Of a DNA stretch of 64,000 nucleotides, positions 11,502-21,591 are shown one piece after another. The stretch is from Amphibalanus amphitrite (Eukaryota > Arthropoda > Thecostraca > Balanomorpha > Balanidae): NCBI RefSeq assembly GCF_019059575.1, contig NW_024882777.1, positions 129,983-193,982 on the forward strand, read 5' to 3'. The notes beneath the pieces were generated by a model that saw only the letters and a program-made list of their open reading frames with translations, did no database searches and was not told the origin of the DNA. A program made the position numbers and the translations under genes. Numbering within the stretch: the first letter of the stretch is position 1; every line of letters starts with the position of its first letter.

Positions 11502-12479
11502 TTAAGAAAGAAACATGCTAGAGCGCTGAAAACACCATAAATGTGTTCAGTTCAGCAAAAGGAGTCGAGTGACATGCAACATGACCTTTTCAGTGATTTG
11601 ACCTGAGGTCAAATTTTCAAGTTCACCTTTTCAGGTCAAGATATAGTTCATTCGACGCGTCTCGACGAGAAAAACGCGATGCCGGTAAAATCAACGTCAT
11701 GCAAGCTTGGAGTTAAAAGTTATGACACGGAAACTTTTCCGAAAAACGTCCTATTTTGATAGTTTTTGCTCTCTGGAGGCAAAACCGTTGACCTTAGGTC
11801 AAATCCGAAACATTCTTTTTCAGAAAGGCTTTTGAAAGAGCTATCGAATGCGTTCTTTCCGCAATGCTGTAGCTCTATTGGTTCCCGACTTATGCGCCGA
11901 TTTATGAAAAGTTTTCAAAATCGGGTACAACAATCGTGAAAATTTTATCTTTGGTGACCTCCAGTGACCTCAGCGATAACCTGATCAAAAATGACCTATA
12001 TGATTCTGAAAGATCTTGCAGCGAGCTATCTATAGCTTTTACTGTGTCTTTCTAGCTTGCTTTCTTTCTGAGGTAATCTGGTGTGGCCAAAAAAGCCCCC
12101 CACCATGGCGAAGTTGGCTGAGATGCCCACCCGGGCGCGGGTTAATTTGAACAAAGCTACGAGGGGAAAATTTTGACATTTGTCCTCGAGTTAGTTCTAC
12201 CCATGACGAATGAATAGGGACTAGAGTTAATTCATTCACTTTTATCAGACGTCGTACAGGTGGGGGCGGTCAATTTACACCATCGGCCAAATTACCCCAT
12301 TTTCCCCTACTCAGTATTTTATTTTATGTTACGCTGTTTTTTCATTTAACTGATTTTAAGCATGACTTCGCCTGCAAGTGGAGATAGCTCTGTTGGCATT
12401 ATGCAAATAAATAAGCAAACAAGTAAATAAATGAATAAAAAAATAAAACAGATTGTAGTAATCAATGCAGATTGGTGCA

Positions 12480-13141
12480 AAAGCATAAATTCGGGGCCTG
12501 TTAGAAATTCATAAAGTGAAGCTGTTATGGAGTTTTTGGGGTGCCGATCACGTATTTTATGTTAGTTTTGACCACAGATTATGAGTTCATGCATTTAGGC
12601 TAGCTCGGGTCAGTTCAGGTCAGGTCAACCAGTAGGCGTCCTGCCGGCTATCCATAGTAGGTGTCAACTACCACTGACGGCTTCGTAACATGTTACGAAG
12701 GCACTAAAACTACTAAGTAAATGATCAAACGGATGCTAGGAACATGTAAAACTCAAAAAAGTGAATCAAGGTCCTCAAAGGTCAATGACCTTGACCTGAC
12801 CCTTACGTGACCTTGGCACCCACCGTAATGCATGGGACGAACATCATTTGACATGCTGGACGTTTACAACACAAAAAAAAGACTGGAAACGCGCTGATAA
12901 TATGATCTGAAATACGCTGAATCGCGATTTCGGTCAAACATGGTCTCGAGAAAAAGGTCAGGGGTCAAAGGTCATTGAGGTCAAGGACATGAAAGAAAAA
13001 AAGAGTTATGTGTAAAATCTGTCAACTCTGGGGTACTGAAAGTTTCGTCGCGATCGTCCGCTTTTTGAGTGAGATTATTCGCGAAAAACCGAGGGGGCGG
13101 GTCCTGTCCAACTACCCCTACACATGCGTGACATGCGAGGG
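12480..13141. mobile_element. TTAA-type MITE E12, right part only
   Basis: The right end ...GACATGCGAGGG is followed by TTAA (13142-13145), with a GGGGGCGGGTCCTGTCCAAC... hairpin remnant just inside. The body matches the elements at 15470-16321 and 46224-47115, with shared CTTCGTAACATGTTACGAAG and GGTCAGGTCAGGTCAACC segments. No left terminus is found, so the copy is truncated. Confidence 0.7.
12779..12791. promoter_or_regulatory. IR1 palindrome AGGTCA-A-TGACCT
   Basis: A perfect inverted repeat of AGGTCA with one-base spacing, the layout recognised by EcR/USP-type receptors in arthropods. The orthologous position in the related element at about 16006 has one mismatch and that at about 46753 has also decayed. 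Function is inferred only. Confidence 0.35.
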
Positions 13142-13145
13142 TTAA

Positions 13146-14059
13146 AACACTAAAATAAAGTTATGATATGAAGTATGAACATATTTGCTGTAAAAGATAT
13201 TTTTTGTAGATTTAGTCCATATATTATATAAGTCCACTCGCCAGAAAGCCCGTCGTGAAAAACGGCTATTTTTCTGCAGACTGGCTTCCGCTTCGGGTAG
13301 GTATGACTTTGAAACATTCAGTTAGCGATGTCGATTCTACTCCGGAGTCGGAGTTGGTAAGATTTTGGTGACTCTGGGTCCAACTCCGATTCTACTGTCC
13401 TGGCTCAGACCCATTCTAATCTTGCTCCACCCCATCATTCAGATCGCAAATTCTAAGATCGTTGGAGATCCTATATCGATAAAAACACGCATCGATCTAA
13501 TGCGAAAAGGCTCCAGACCGGTCACACGTGGAATAAATTATACCATGGAGCAGTGTGTTTTTCCCTTGCGGCGTTTCAAGCTAACAGTCCGGTTACCTGT
13601 GTTCGCGCAAGTACCTATCTCTAGGGGACGGATTGTTGACGACACGTGCGAAACGTCAGAAATTAGTGAAAAGCCTGTGTGAATACCACCGTTACTTATT
13701 TTCCTTCTCAGTAGCAGTAACCTTGGCAGTAACAGCGGGAGGTCTTGAGAGGGTCAAAGCGTCCAACCCTTCCGACGCCCGAGCCTTCGCTATCGCTTCC
13801 AGGAACACGCGCGCGGCCGCGTATTGTGCGCCCGTCAAACCCAGCCCGCTCTTTGACAGCGGGCGGGTCATCAGCGGTCCGCCCGCGTCCCTTCCTGTGA
13901 CGTCACTACGGTCCTGGAACGCAAGCGAAGCGTAGCCCAGCGGTGCATTGTTGTCATTGTTGTGGGTACATACTACATAGGCATTAAAAACAATCAGCTC
14001 GGCTAGCATCATGTCTCTCTCGTCCAATAGTGTAGAATGGTGTGTAATTTGACCTCCAA
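13146..14059. other. Unclassified segment, possible uncharacterised repeat
   Basis: It contains a GC-rich block (13760-13930) with an inverted GCCCGCTCTTTGACAGCGGGC hairpin near 13846-13866. An open frame on the minus strand (13692-14069, 125 codons) spans this block but has no recognisable domain. I do not call it a gene. Confidence 0.4.
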
Positions 14060-14220
14060 AGATGAACATTTTTTAAGGTCGAGCTCATGACCTGACCGGT
14101 AAAACTCATGTGGCATCCCAATCGATTGCCTATTGTAAAACTGAACGCATTGCAGCTGTTTTTACTGCCTTTCCACGTCTCATTCACATGTCAATTGTCC
14201 AAAAGTGCTTTTTCGACTGC
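14060..14220. mobile_element. Fragment of a TTAA-element core
   Basis: The stretch around CATGACCTGACCGGTAAAAC and CCCAATCGATTGCC corresponds to about 10900-10960 in E6. It has no terminus and ends exactly where the next TTAA element starts. Confidence 0.5.
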
Positions 14221-14224
14221 TTAA

Positions 14225-15408
14225 CCCTCGCTGGACGCCGCCACAGGGGGGGGGGGGGGGTATGCAACTATCCACTAAGGTTTTTCGCGAATAACTCGCG
14301 TAAAAAGCGGCCGATCGCGACGAAACTTTCAGTCCCTCGCATTGATCAATTTTACACCTACCCTGAAAATTTCATGACCTTGACCCAAATGACCTTTGAC
14401 CTGTGACTTACTTTCCGAGACCATGTTTGGCCGGAATCGCGATTCGGCGTATGTCGGCTCGCATTGGCCGCGCGTTTGCAGTCTTTTCGTGGTTTTATGC
14501 GTTCAAACATGGGATATGATGTTGCTCCCATGCATTAGGGTGGGTGTCAAGGTCATCGGAAGGTCAGGTCAGGCCATTGATCTTTGGTGACCTCGGTCCA
14601 CTTTTTCGGGTTTTACATGTTACTAGGCTAGTTTTTTGAGGTGAATTCGAATTTAGCAACCATTTGAACATTTACGAAGTAGTTTTGGTGCCTCCGTAAC
14701 ATGTTACAAAGCTGTCAGAGGCGGTTGACACGTATTACGAATACCCGTCACGACCCCTACTGGTTGACCTGACCTGACCTGACCCGACCTGGTCTAAATA
14801 CTCAATGACATCATCTGTGATCAAAACTAACACGATATTCGTGATCGGCACCCCGGGAAAACCCCATAGCAGCCACACTTAATGTCTATCTATCTATCGG
14901 GCCCTCAGGGGTCCCAGGCAACCAGGGGCCCCCATGCGACCAGGCCCCCGCTACCTTGGCGACTAGGGGCCCCAGGCGATCAGGGGCCCATGCGACCAGA
15001 GGCCCCATGCGACCAGGCCCCCTGGCTACCAGGGCCCCCTAGGCGACTAGGGACCCCAGGCAATCAGGGGCCCCATGCGACCAGGCCCCGGCTACCATGG
15101 GCCTCCTAGGCGACCAGGGACCCAGGAAACCGGGGGCCCTCGGATGACTGCAGGGGCCCATCGGGTAACCAGGGGCACATAAATGAAACTTTGATATCAT
15201 TTTTTCTTCCTAGTAAAAGACGTTTTATCCAGTGTTCGAAAAAATATACCGGGGCCCGAGGGGCCCCCTGAGCGCCGAAGGCGCTCAGGAGGGGGCCATG
15301 GCCCCCGTGGCCCCCCCCCCTTGGGTACGTCACTGCGCGAGGGGGGGTCGTACCCCCCCCCCCCCCTTGTGCCGTCGATGGACGCAAAATGGCCTGTGCC
15401 GGCGAGGG
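14225..15408. mobile_element. TTAA-type MITE E9, interrupted and partly deleted
   Basis: TTAA precedes CCCTCGCTGGACGCCGCCAC (14221-14224) and follows ...TGTGCCGGCGAGGG (15409-15412). The right end carries tag CGGCACA twice (reverse-complement sense), nearly identical to the left end of the element at 46224. The left body is the reverse complement of the 46224 element up to CATAGCAGCCACACTT (14878). There an unrelated GC-rich element interrupts it until 15335, with loss of some host sequence. It includes a perfect reverse DR1 (14390-14402). Confidence 0.68.
14879..15335. mobile_element. hAT-like element fragment with GGGGCCC minisatellite
   Basis: The right end reads CCTTGGGTACGTCACTG, a CAGTG(A/G)CGTA-type terminus typical of many hAT MITEs. 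The left half (about 14895-15130) is a degenerate tandem array of (A/C)CCAGG(G)GCCCC(A/C)TGCGA-like units. A GGGGCCCC...GAGCGCC palindrome lies at 15250-15300. No left terminus or matching 8-bp duplication was found, so this copy is truncated inside E9. Confidence 0.55.
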
Positions 15409-15469
15409 TTAAAAAGATTTCGCTTCGCTTGCGCGGTCCGTTCGCTCGTATATTTCTCCTTCGTTTTAA

Positions 15470-16321
15470 CCCTCGCCCGTATTCGTGCTTGCCAGCGTCT
15501 AACGTATAGGGGGGGGGGGGGGTCCGTTGGACTCTCCTTGCCGTTTGGCCTCTGATGGAGCTAGAGAGAAAAAAAAACGAGCGCGTTGCCCGCAACGAAA
15601 GTAAGCCGATGATACCTAACTTTATGGTCTTATTTATGTCACTGGTTGACCTTCCAGGTCAGGTCAATGACCCAAAAATCGGAAAAATCGGGACTTGCTG
15701 GAAGTTCGTAAAGTGAGGTTGAAAAAGGGATTTTGTGGGGTGCTGAACACGTAGTTCATGTTAGCTTTGATTACATATCTTTGATGTCTTAATGTATTTA
15801 GGCCAGGTCGGGTCAGGTCAGGTCAGGTCAACCATTAGGTGACCTGCCGACCATCCATAGCAGGTGTTGACCACTATTGACAGCTTCGTAGCATACGAGG
15901 GCACCAAAACTATTTCATAAATCTCCAAATGGGAATTCGAAATCAGCCCCAGAAACTACCATAGAAACATGTAAAACTCGAAATAGTGAAGCAGGGTCAT
16001 CAAAGGTCAATGACTTTGACCTGACCTTCAAGGGACCTTGAAACCCACACCAAAAAAAAAAATTGGAAATTGCGCGGATAGTGTGAGCCTCAGCCGACAT
16101 GCGCCAATTCGAGATTCCGGTCGAACATGGTCTCGAGAATCAGACCACAGGTCAAAGGTCATTGGGGTCAGGGTCATCAAATTTTAAGACGGTAAGTGTA
16201 AAATTGATTAACTCGAGGGTAGGTACTGAAAGTTTCGTCGCGATCGGCTGTTTTTTGCGCGAATTATTCGCGAAAAACCGGGAGGGGGTCCGTTCGACCC
16301 CGCTATATGTAAGTGCGAGTG
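15470..16321. mobile_element. TTAA-type MITE E10
   Basis: TTAA lies on both sides (15466-15469 and 16322-16325). The left end is CCCTCGCCCGTATTCGTGC with a second tag AACGTATAGGGG. The right end is ...AAGTGCGAGTG with the terminal GGG changed to GTG. The subterminal hairpin is G-run + GTCCGTTGGAC. The interior carries TTCGTAGCATACGAAG-type and AGGTCA words, including a perfect DR1 at 16149. It is non-coding and is separated from E9 by only about 60 bp. Confidence 0.8.
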
Positions 16322-16325
16322 TTAA

Positions 16326-17553
16326 GTCACTAAAAATCTGTCTTTAAAGTAAAAAAGTTTATTCCTCGAGCTGAGAGGCCAGAGCTGTACAGTTGGAGTA
16401 GGTATTTCAACACATCATGTAGGTATTTGCTTACATCCATGCATACATTCTCGAATTAAACATCAATAATACCCACTAAAGGCATATTGCTCTTTGGAAC
16501 GTCGCTTTCGGTATGGGGATATCATGGGTCTGAGCCAGCTGACACGGGTGATACCCCCTCAGCGGGGTTCTGGCATGGTCTGCGTTGGATCACCCACCAC
16601 CACAATGGGCAGTTCCTCAAAACCAGCGTAATTGACCGGTGTGAGGCGGCGACGTGAGGCACGCGAGTGCGGGACCGTCCCCATGCCGTGGCGGTCCGGG
16701 TCAGGGGAGCAGCCCCCTCCCCGCGCGGCGGGCGGTCGCCCATTCAATCCGCGACCCCAACCCCATGACTGAGGGGTTGACCAAGATTCTTACAGATAGG
16801 GTTGACAGAGGGCAAACATCACGTATTTAAACTGAGCAAACAGACGGTGTTCTACGCTAGGGACATCTCGCGGCTGTGATTCACGATACTGCTTCGCCAA
16901 ACTGCCTTTAGATGGTGGGTCAGTCGGTGTCCGTCTGCTGCTGTGCGCCGAGAATTAGCCCTATAAATTACCATGAATTACACCTTCTAGTGTGACGATA
17001 CAATCACATTATCATATAGGTCGCGTTTAGATGCAAATGAAGAAACGACTGCGTTGAAAAAATATGTCATTTCATCGAACGCTGAAATGCTCGAAGTGCT
17101 CGCTAAAAAATGAACTCGCTAACTGAGCCCTAAAGGTCGGCTGCCGTGTTGCATTGCATTTAAGCCAAAAACGCGGGCTGGGTTTAAGTTGTCGAGAAAC
17201 AATTTTTGGCCTGAAGTGTTCTCTAAAGTATTATCTACATAGATCCAGGGAACATATTTGCTATCCATGATGGCTTAGGAGATATTGAATCGTAAGTCCT
17301 CCGGTGTACCCTGTTTTGCGGCGGCCCACGTGTTAAAAGCTGCTGAACATTTTTACTTTGACCAAAAAACGCGGGCACAGTTTTGTCTGTACGAAAATGA
17401 TTCTTGTGCTATCGCATTCCACGTGGGCTGAAAATTCAGAAACCAGGGAACATATTTGCTACGACCAGTACTTTTCACGATTCAGACCGAAACGTGAAAA
17501 AATAGCCCCAAAACCCTATGGCGGGCACCTCTCCGCGGCGCCCGGCCGCGGGT
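16326..17553. other. Unclassified spacer
   Basis: Mixed DNA with a GC-rich patch at 16510-16750. Overlapping open frames on the minus strand there are short and lack motifs. I recognise no terminal repeats or genes. Confidence 0.45.
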
Positions 17554-18180
17554 CGCTAGTTCCCGAAACGACACACCATGGAGCAGGTTTTTCACCTGCC
17601 TCACAAGGCCAAATAATAAATTATTACAATGTAAATGTTAGCAAAATACTTCCTTTGCCATCCAGTTGCTGAGAAAAGTACATATAAATGCATAGAAACA
17701 TACCGTTCGCCAGCTACCGAACATTAGGAAGTGGGTAGTCCGAACAACACATGAGGTAAAACGCCCCATGGGCTTTTTGCCCCGCGACCTACTGGAGCGT
17801 TTTACCCCATCACGTAGTTCGGTCAGAGAACAACGCCTTGCACTCCAGGCAGACATAATCTAACACGAACCAACCCGGCGTTATAAGCGTTAGACAATAG
17901 TTGTTCAAAATACATAAAAGTCGTTAACCTGATGTGGACGATAAAAGAACGCCATGATGCATAATCTGACAACAAAACATAAAAATCACTCCAAAAACAC
18001 ATTTTCGGCTATATCTCCCTAAAGAGTCATCACAATTTCTTTCCAGTCTGCTCACATAATGATCGTATAGTGCACGTTTTATAGAAGAGAGGATGTTTCC
18101 CCAGAACCTTGCCAGTTTCGAGAAACATCGGTGAGGCGTTTTACCTCGGCGGGGCGACTTGCCCCGGTCTACCCTACCAT
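17554..18180. repeat. Repeat with AAAACGCCCC motifs, related to 5470-5732
   Basis: It starts with a 26-bp stretch that is the exact reverse complement of 5707-5732 and contains the 20-mer GTTCCCGAAACGACACACCA. It then carries GAGGTAAAACGCCCCATGGG, GAGCGTTTTACCCC and GAGGCGTTTTACCTC words, as the 5470-5580 segment does. It is probably two fragments of one uncharacterised repeat family; boundaries are uncertain. Confidence 0.45.
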
Positions 18181-18184
18181 CCAT

Positions 18185-18880
18185 AACTAAACGAGGGCTA
18201 AGAAAAAAATCAATTTTTCAACTTGTTATTTTTGACATAAAAATGCACTTTTCTAGACGAGCTTTGTCCCAGGAATCTAGTGGCGCCATTTGTTTTCACA
18301 TGCGATGTTCAGAAGTGCCTCTAATTCGCGAAAATGCTTATGACGTCACCTTGCCCTATGCATGTTGAAGCTATTTTTTACAATTTGGGGGTCAAAAATC
18401 GAGATAGAAAGTTTAAATTTGGGCCATCTAATGTTCTAATAGCGGTCTATAGCATATATTCCGGTTTTTTGGAAATTCTCAAAATTTTGGATTTTATTAG
18501 CTGTTTTCCAAAAAATATAGCTTTTTGAATTTTTAGGGGTGAAAAACGCATTTTATGGAAAATCCGAGATAGCCATTTTAAAGAACTCGTTGAGCTGTGT
18601 CATTTCATGTCCTTAATTTGCAATTTGCCCAAAACCTCGATTTTTGGCGATTTTTTAAACATTTACCACTTTTTGACCGAAAACGCCATGTAGTTACATT
18701 ACTAAAATCGATATATCTAAAAAAAATTGAATTTTTTTCTTAAACATTGCACAGGAGACGTCAAATTGATGAGGGAGAAGGTATGCCAAGTTTCAAGTTG
18801 ATAACGCAAGCGGTTCATGAGTTATTCAAGAAAAACGGAGGGGGGGGGGGTCGGATCCGACCCCCCCAGGCGGTCGCGGG
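18185..18880. mobile_element. TTAA-type MITE E13, right end only
   Basis: The right end ...CAGGCGGTCGCGGG is followed by TTAA (18881-18884), with the palindrome GGTCGGATCCGACC flanked by G- and C-runs just inside (18835-18867). The body is AT-rich and non-coding. I could not find a convincing left terminus, so the start given is approximate. Confidence 0.55.
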
Positions 18881-18884
18881 TTAA

Positions 18885-19114
18885 GTATTTGTCATTTGGG
18901 TCATGACATGACCTGAAGAACAAGGTCATATCTCCGAAACAAAAAACTACAGGAACTTAAAATTTTTTCAGTGGACATCAGGAAAGGATAGAGGAGCAGC
19001 TATACGAAATCAGGCTTTTAGCTCTAAAGATGTTGAGTGCAGAGCAGAAAAACTACCTGGGGGGAGGGGAGGGTGGCAACCACCTCCTCCCCCCCCCCCA
19101 TGTGTGGGCGAGGG
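18885..19114. mobile_element. TTAA-type MITE arm E14-right
   Basis: It ends ...CCATGTGTGGGCGAGGG followed by TTAA (19115-19118). A G-run/C-run hairpin (GGGTGGCAACCACC) lies at 19064-19096. Reversed, it matches the arm at 19350-19575 over its whole length, so the two arms face each other. The copy is interrupted on its left by E13 at a TTAA. Confidence 0.65.
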
Positions 19115-19349
19115 TTAACATGGCATTGCAGTCTTGTTTTCGAGTACCTAAACGTGTTGCTCATGATATTTTCATTATTTTGTCAAAAATGGAGAACAGC
19201 CTATAAATTTACGAACGCAAAGTGTTTAATGCCTACAGAATAAAAAATTAAGAGGGAGATTCAACAACAGGATTGAATTGTAGCTAAATCACGGCATAAT
19301 TTGGAAGTTGGATGAAATTCCTCTCGGTTTTCTACGAAACCACTTAGCC

Positions 19350-19575
19350 CTCGCCCGCACATGGCGGTGGTTACCACCCCCAGGTAGTTTTTACTGCTCT
19401 AAACTAAATATTTTAAAAGCTGGAACCCTGATTTTTCGCTTTTTTCGATTAGCTGCTGCTTTATCCTTTCTCAGCGTCTAAGTAAAATTGCAAGTTTCTG
19501 TGGTTTTTGGTTTCGGATACCTATATGACATTGTTCTTCAGGTCATGTCATGACCCAAATGACCAATACCCTGCA
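19350..19575. mobile_element. TTAA-type MITE arm E14-left, inverted
   Basis: It begins CCCTCGCCCGCACATGGCGG after TTAG (a decayed TTAA). It continues through GGTAGTTTTTACTGCTCTAA to CAGGTCATGTCATGACCCAA, the same sequence as the reverse of 18885-19114 with scattered differences. Confidence 0.62.
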
Positions 19576-19840
19576 ATATCTTGCGTTGGCTATGGGTCTT
19601 TTAAAGCTTATTTCCAAAATGCCTTGACATATTTTTGAAGCTTACCACGCCCCTATTTGTGGTTCAGCCTACGAAACAAGGCTGGCCCCAAGTCAAGTTA
19701 ACGCAAGAGTATCTTTGCTAAAACGAGCGTGTGCGCCATTACGAGACGCAACGATTGGTACCTGATTTCAAGGTCCCAAGACAACCGGTGACCTCTGAGG
19801 CAGGTCAAGTGGCCCAAGAAGCGGGTTCGTTTTTTTGGTA

Positions 19841-21130
19841 GGGGAGGATGGGGTAATTTGGCCGCTTTTTTTAGGAAGCGCTGTAGCTCGAAACTGGCGA
19901 CATACTCGTACTTCTGCACTCTCTCAAGGCTGGCAGGTGTAGCATTCATTTTACTTTCTTATACAGCAAGCTGAAAATGATAGAGCAACTACTTATGGCT
20001 GAATTTTGTCGTTCTACAAAGGTCTGCAAAGCAGCTAAATTGCCCCGCTCACGGTATATAGAGAACTCTAGCAGGGTTATTTGGCCGTTGGGGTAGAGCA
20101 ATTTGGCCGGTGTTAATTTGAGGCCTGGGTTTTATGCTACGGGCAAGGCAGCTTCAGCGCCAGGCAATGGCATGTGTCTTTTACGCATTTTTAGGCTGAC
20201 TCGATGTCGGACTTATCTTCGAATGATTTTGACTCAGGTCTTATTTCAGCATTTTCCTGCACAACTGAAAATGTGCTTCCTTAGCATACACTGCTAAATC
20301 AAACATATGCATTTTATTTGTGGTGAGAAAAACGTTAACTGTTTATTCTAGTAAGGAAATAATCGACTATTTTCAATTAAAAAATTCTTAGCAATCAACG
20401 AAATAACTCCACTCAGTCTCAAATCCTCACATCTCATAGGTCTCCGATGTCTGCAAACGAGTTGTTAATAGTGTTTACTAGCTGGAGATGTGACTATCAG
20501 TTTGGTTTGAGCAGAGCCCTAGCAACTTCGTCGTGCTGCTTTGCGCAGTGTCTTGATGAGCCCCTAGGAGACAGACTGTGCCGCAATGCCACCGCCAACG
20601 GCTATAAACCCAACCAGCTCGGTACGACGACCTTATCATTACATATGTGTCGGAACCGGGAACGGGGGGAGCACCGGGGCACCGTGCCCCCTTGATTTTG
20701 CCATTTTAACATTAGCCCTATGGGTGTTGCATGGAAAGAATGGGCAGTGCCCCCCCTTAATTGAAGGTGTTTCGCCGCTACTGCTTACCAAGTCGGCCGT
20801 TCCAGCTTAGCGATCCTGAGAGCACCGTCAAAGCTGCTCCACTAGCACCGGCAAAATTACCCCGCATTGCCACTCTGAAAAGTTTTGTCTACAAAGTCGT
20901 TATGGTTTTACGGAAATACATGAAATTACTCTTTGAAACGCTGAACATCCTAAGCAATGGGACCACAATGTCAAAATTTGTCTACAGCCCGAATTCTACA
21001 TGCCAGGCATATAATTTTTCGAACGGAAGTAAGAGTTACCATTTTCAAATCAAATTTAGGTATGTTTTACTGATTTTGAAGGAAATTACGAAGGGGAGAT
21101 TTTTGAGAAAATTTTTTCCACGGATTCCTC
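19841..21130. mobile_element. Second TAGGGG...GGCCG element, F2
   Basis: Starts GGGGAGGATGGGGTAATTTG after TA (19839-19840). Its left body aligns with 8891-9260 and its right body with 9540-9835 of F1. It is interrupted by a hAT-like MITE near 20642. No mirrored right terminus is seen, so the copy is truncated or its end has decayed. It is non-coding. Confidence 0.58.
20642..20783. mobile_element. hAT-like MITE H2, inverted copy of 42149-42295
   Basis: The right end CGCCGCTACTG and the body (CATTTTAACATTAGCCCTAT, AATTGAAGGTGTTTCGCCGC) are the reverse complement of the MITE at 42149. The left end CATATGTGTCGGAACCGGG is diverged. Flanks CTTATCAT and CTTACCAA are only a weak 8-bp match. Confidence 0.65.
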
Positions 21131-21591
21131 ATTTTATGTTGACCGCAGTACAAGATACCTACGTGTTAAGATTTCTTTAAACATCGAAATATAAAAACTA
21201 AACAATTTAATACGTTGTACGTATCAAATTGTCAATCAAATGAATACCGATGTGCTGGAAGCAGGAGGCCACGCCGGTATTTAGTTAAAATTGCCGTAAG
21301 CCAAGGTGCTTTATTTGGTTTCCATGGTTACTGACGCTATTACGCTTGCATTTCGCGAGCAGAGAAGCTGAAAAGTTGAAACAGATTCAACTTTTCAGCT
21401 TGCAACTCGCGCCGGACTGATTTTGCTTGCGTTTCGCTCGCGTTTCGCTCGCGTTTTCCGAGCGGGATCCGGCGTGATTTCGCGGCGTAAAAGCGAGACG
21501 ACCTGCGTGTTGGGAGCTGAAAATATGCCATGCATTGCAATGGGAGAAGCGAGACGCGATTTGCGAGCTGAAAAGCTGTGTTCCGGCCTTA
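21131..21591. other. Spacer with perfect 16-bp hairpin
   Basis: A perfect inverted repeat (arms 21365-21380 and 21386-21401, AAGCTGAAAAGTTGAA, 5-base loop) sits among TTGCGTTTCGCTCGCG-type direct repeats at 21340-21470. This may be a small unclassified MITE. I see no gene. Confidence 0.5.

Larger units (their letters stand above)
9839..12141. mobile_element. TTAA-type MITE E7, split by a second MITE
   Basis: The right end ...CCCACCCGGGCGCGGG is followed by TTAA (12142-12145). The left end TTCGCCCGAGAGGCGGGGG (from 9839-9841) follows TTAT and looks like a decayed TTAACCCTCGCCC terminus. Both ends continue into a matching GGGGGC...TTTTGGCCACACC segment. The flanking DNA joins in the related copy near 21090 (GAAGGAAATTACGAAGGGGA), which lacks this element. 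Without the inner element E6 its own length is about 1.15 kb. Confidence 0.68.
8891..12307. mobile_element. TA-flanked TIR element F1 carrying nested insertions
   Basis: The left end ...GAATGGGGTTATTTGGCCG (from 8891) is mirrored by CGGCCAAATTACCCCATTTT ending at 12307, with TA outside both ends. A second copy of the left two-thirds is at 19841-21130, sharing GGCTGGCAGGTGT, CAGCAGGGTTATTTGG and TACAGCCC(G/A)AAT(A/T)CTACATG segments. The copy is interrupted by a nested pair of TTAA elements at 9839-12141 and by a TGACCT-rich fragment at about 9270-9480 absent from the second copy. No coding capacity is visible. The superfamily is unassigned; TA flanks suggest Tc1/mariner-type or another TA-targeting group. 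Confidence 0.65.

Noticed and set aside
13692..14069. 125-codon minus-strand frame
   Set aside because: No recognisable domain; part of it overlaps a GC-rich hairpin segment and the start of a MITE-core fragment.
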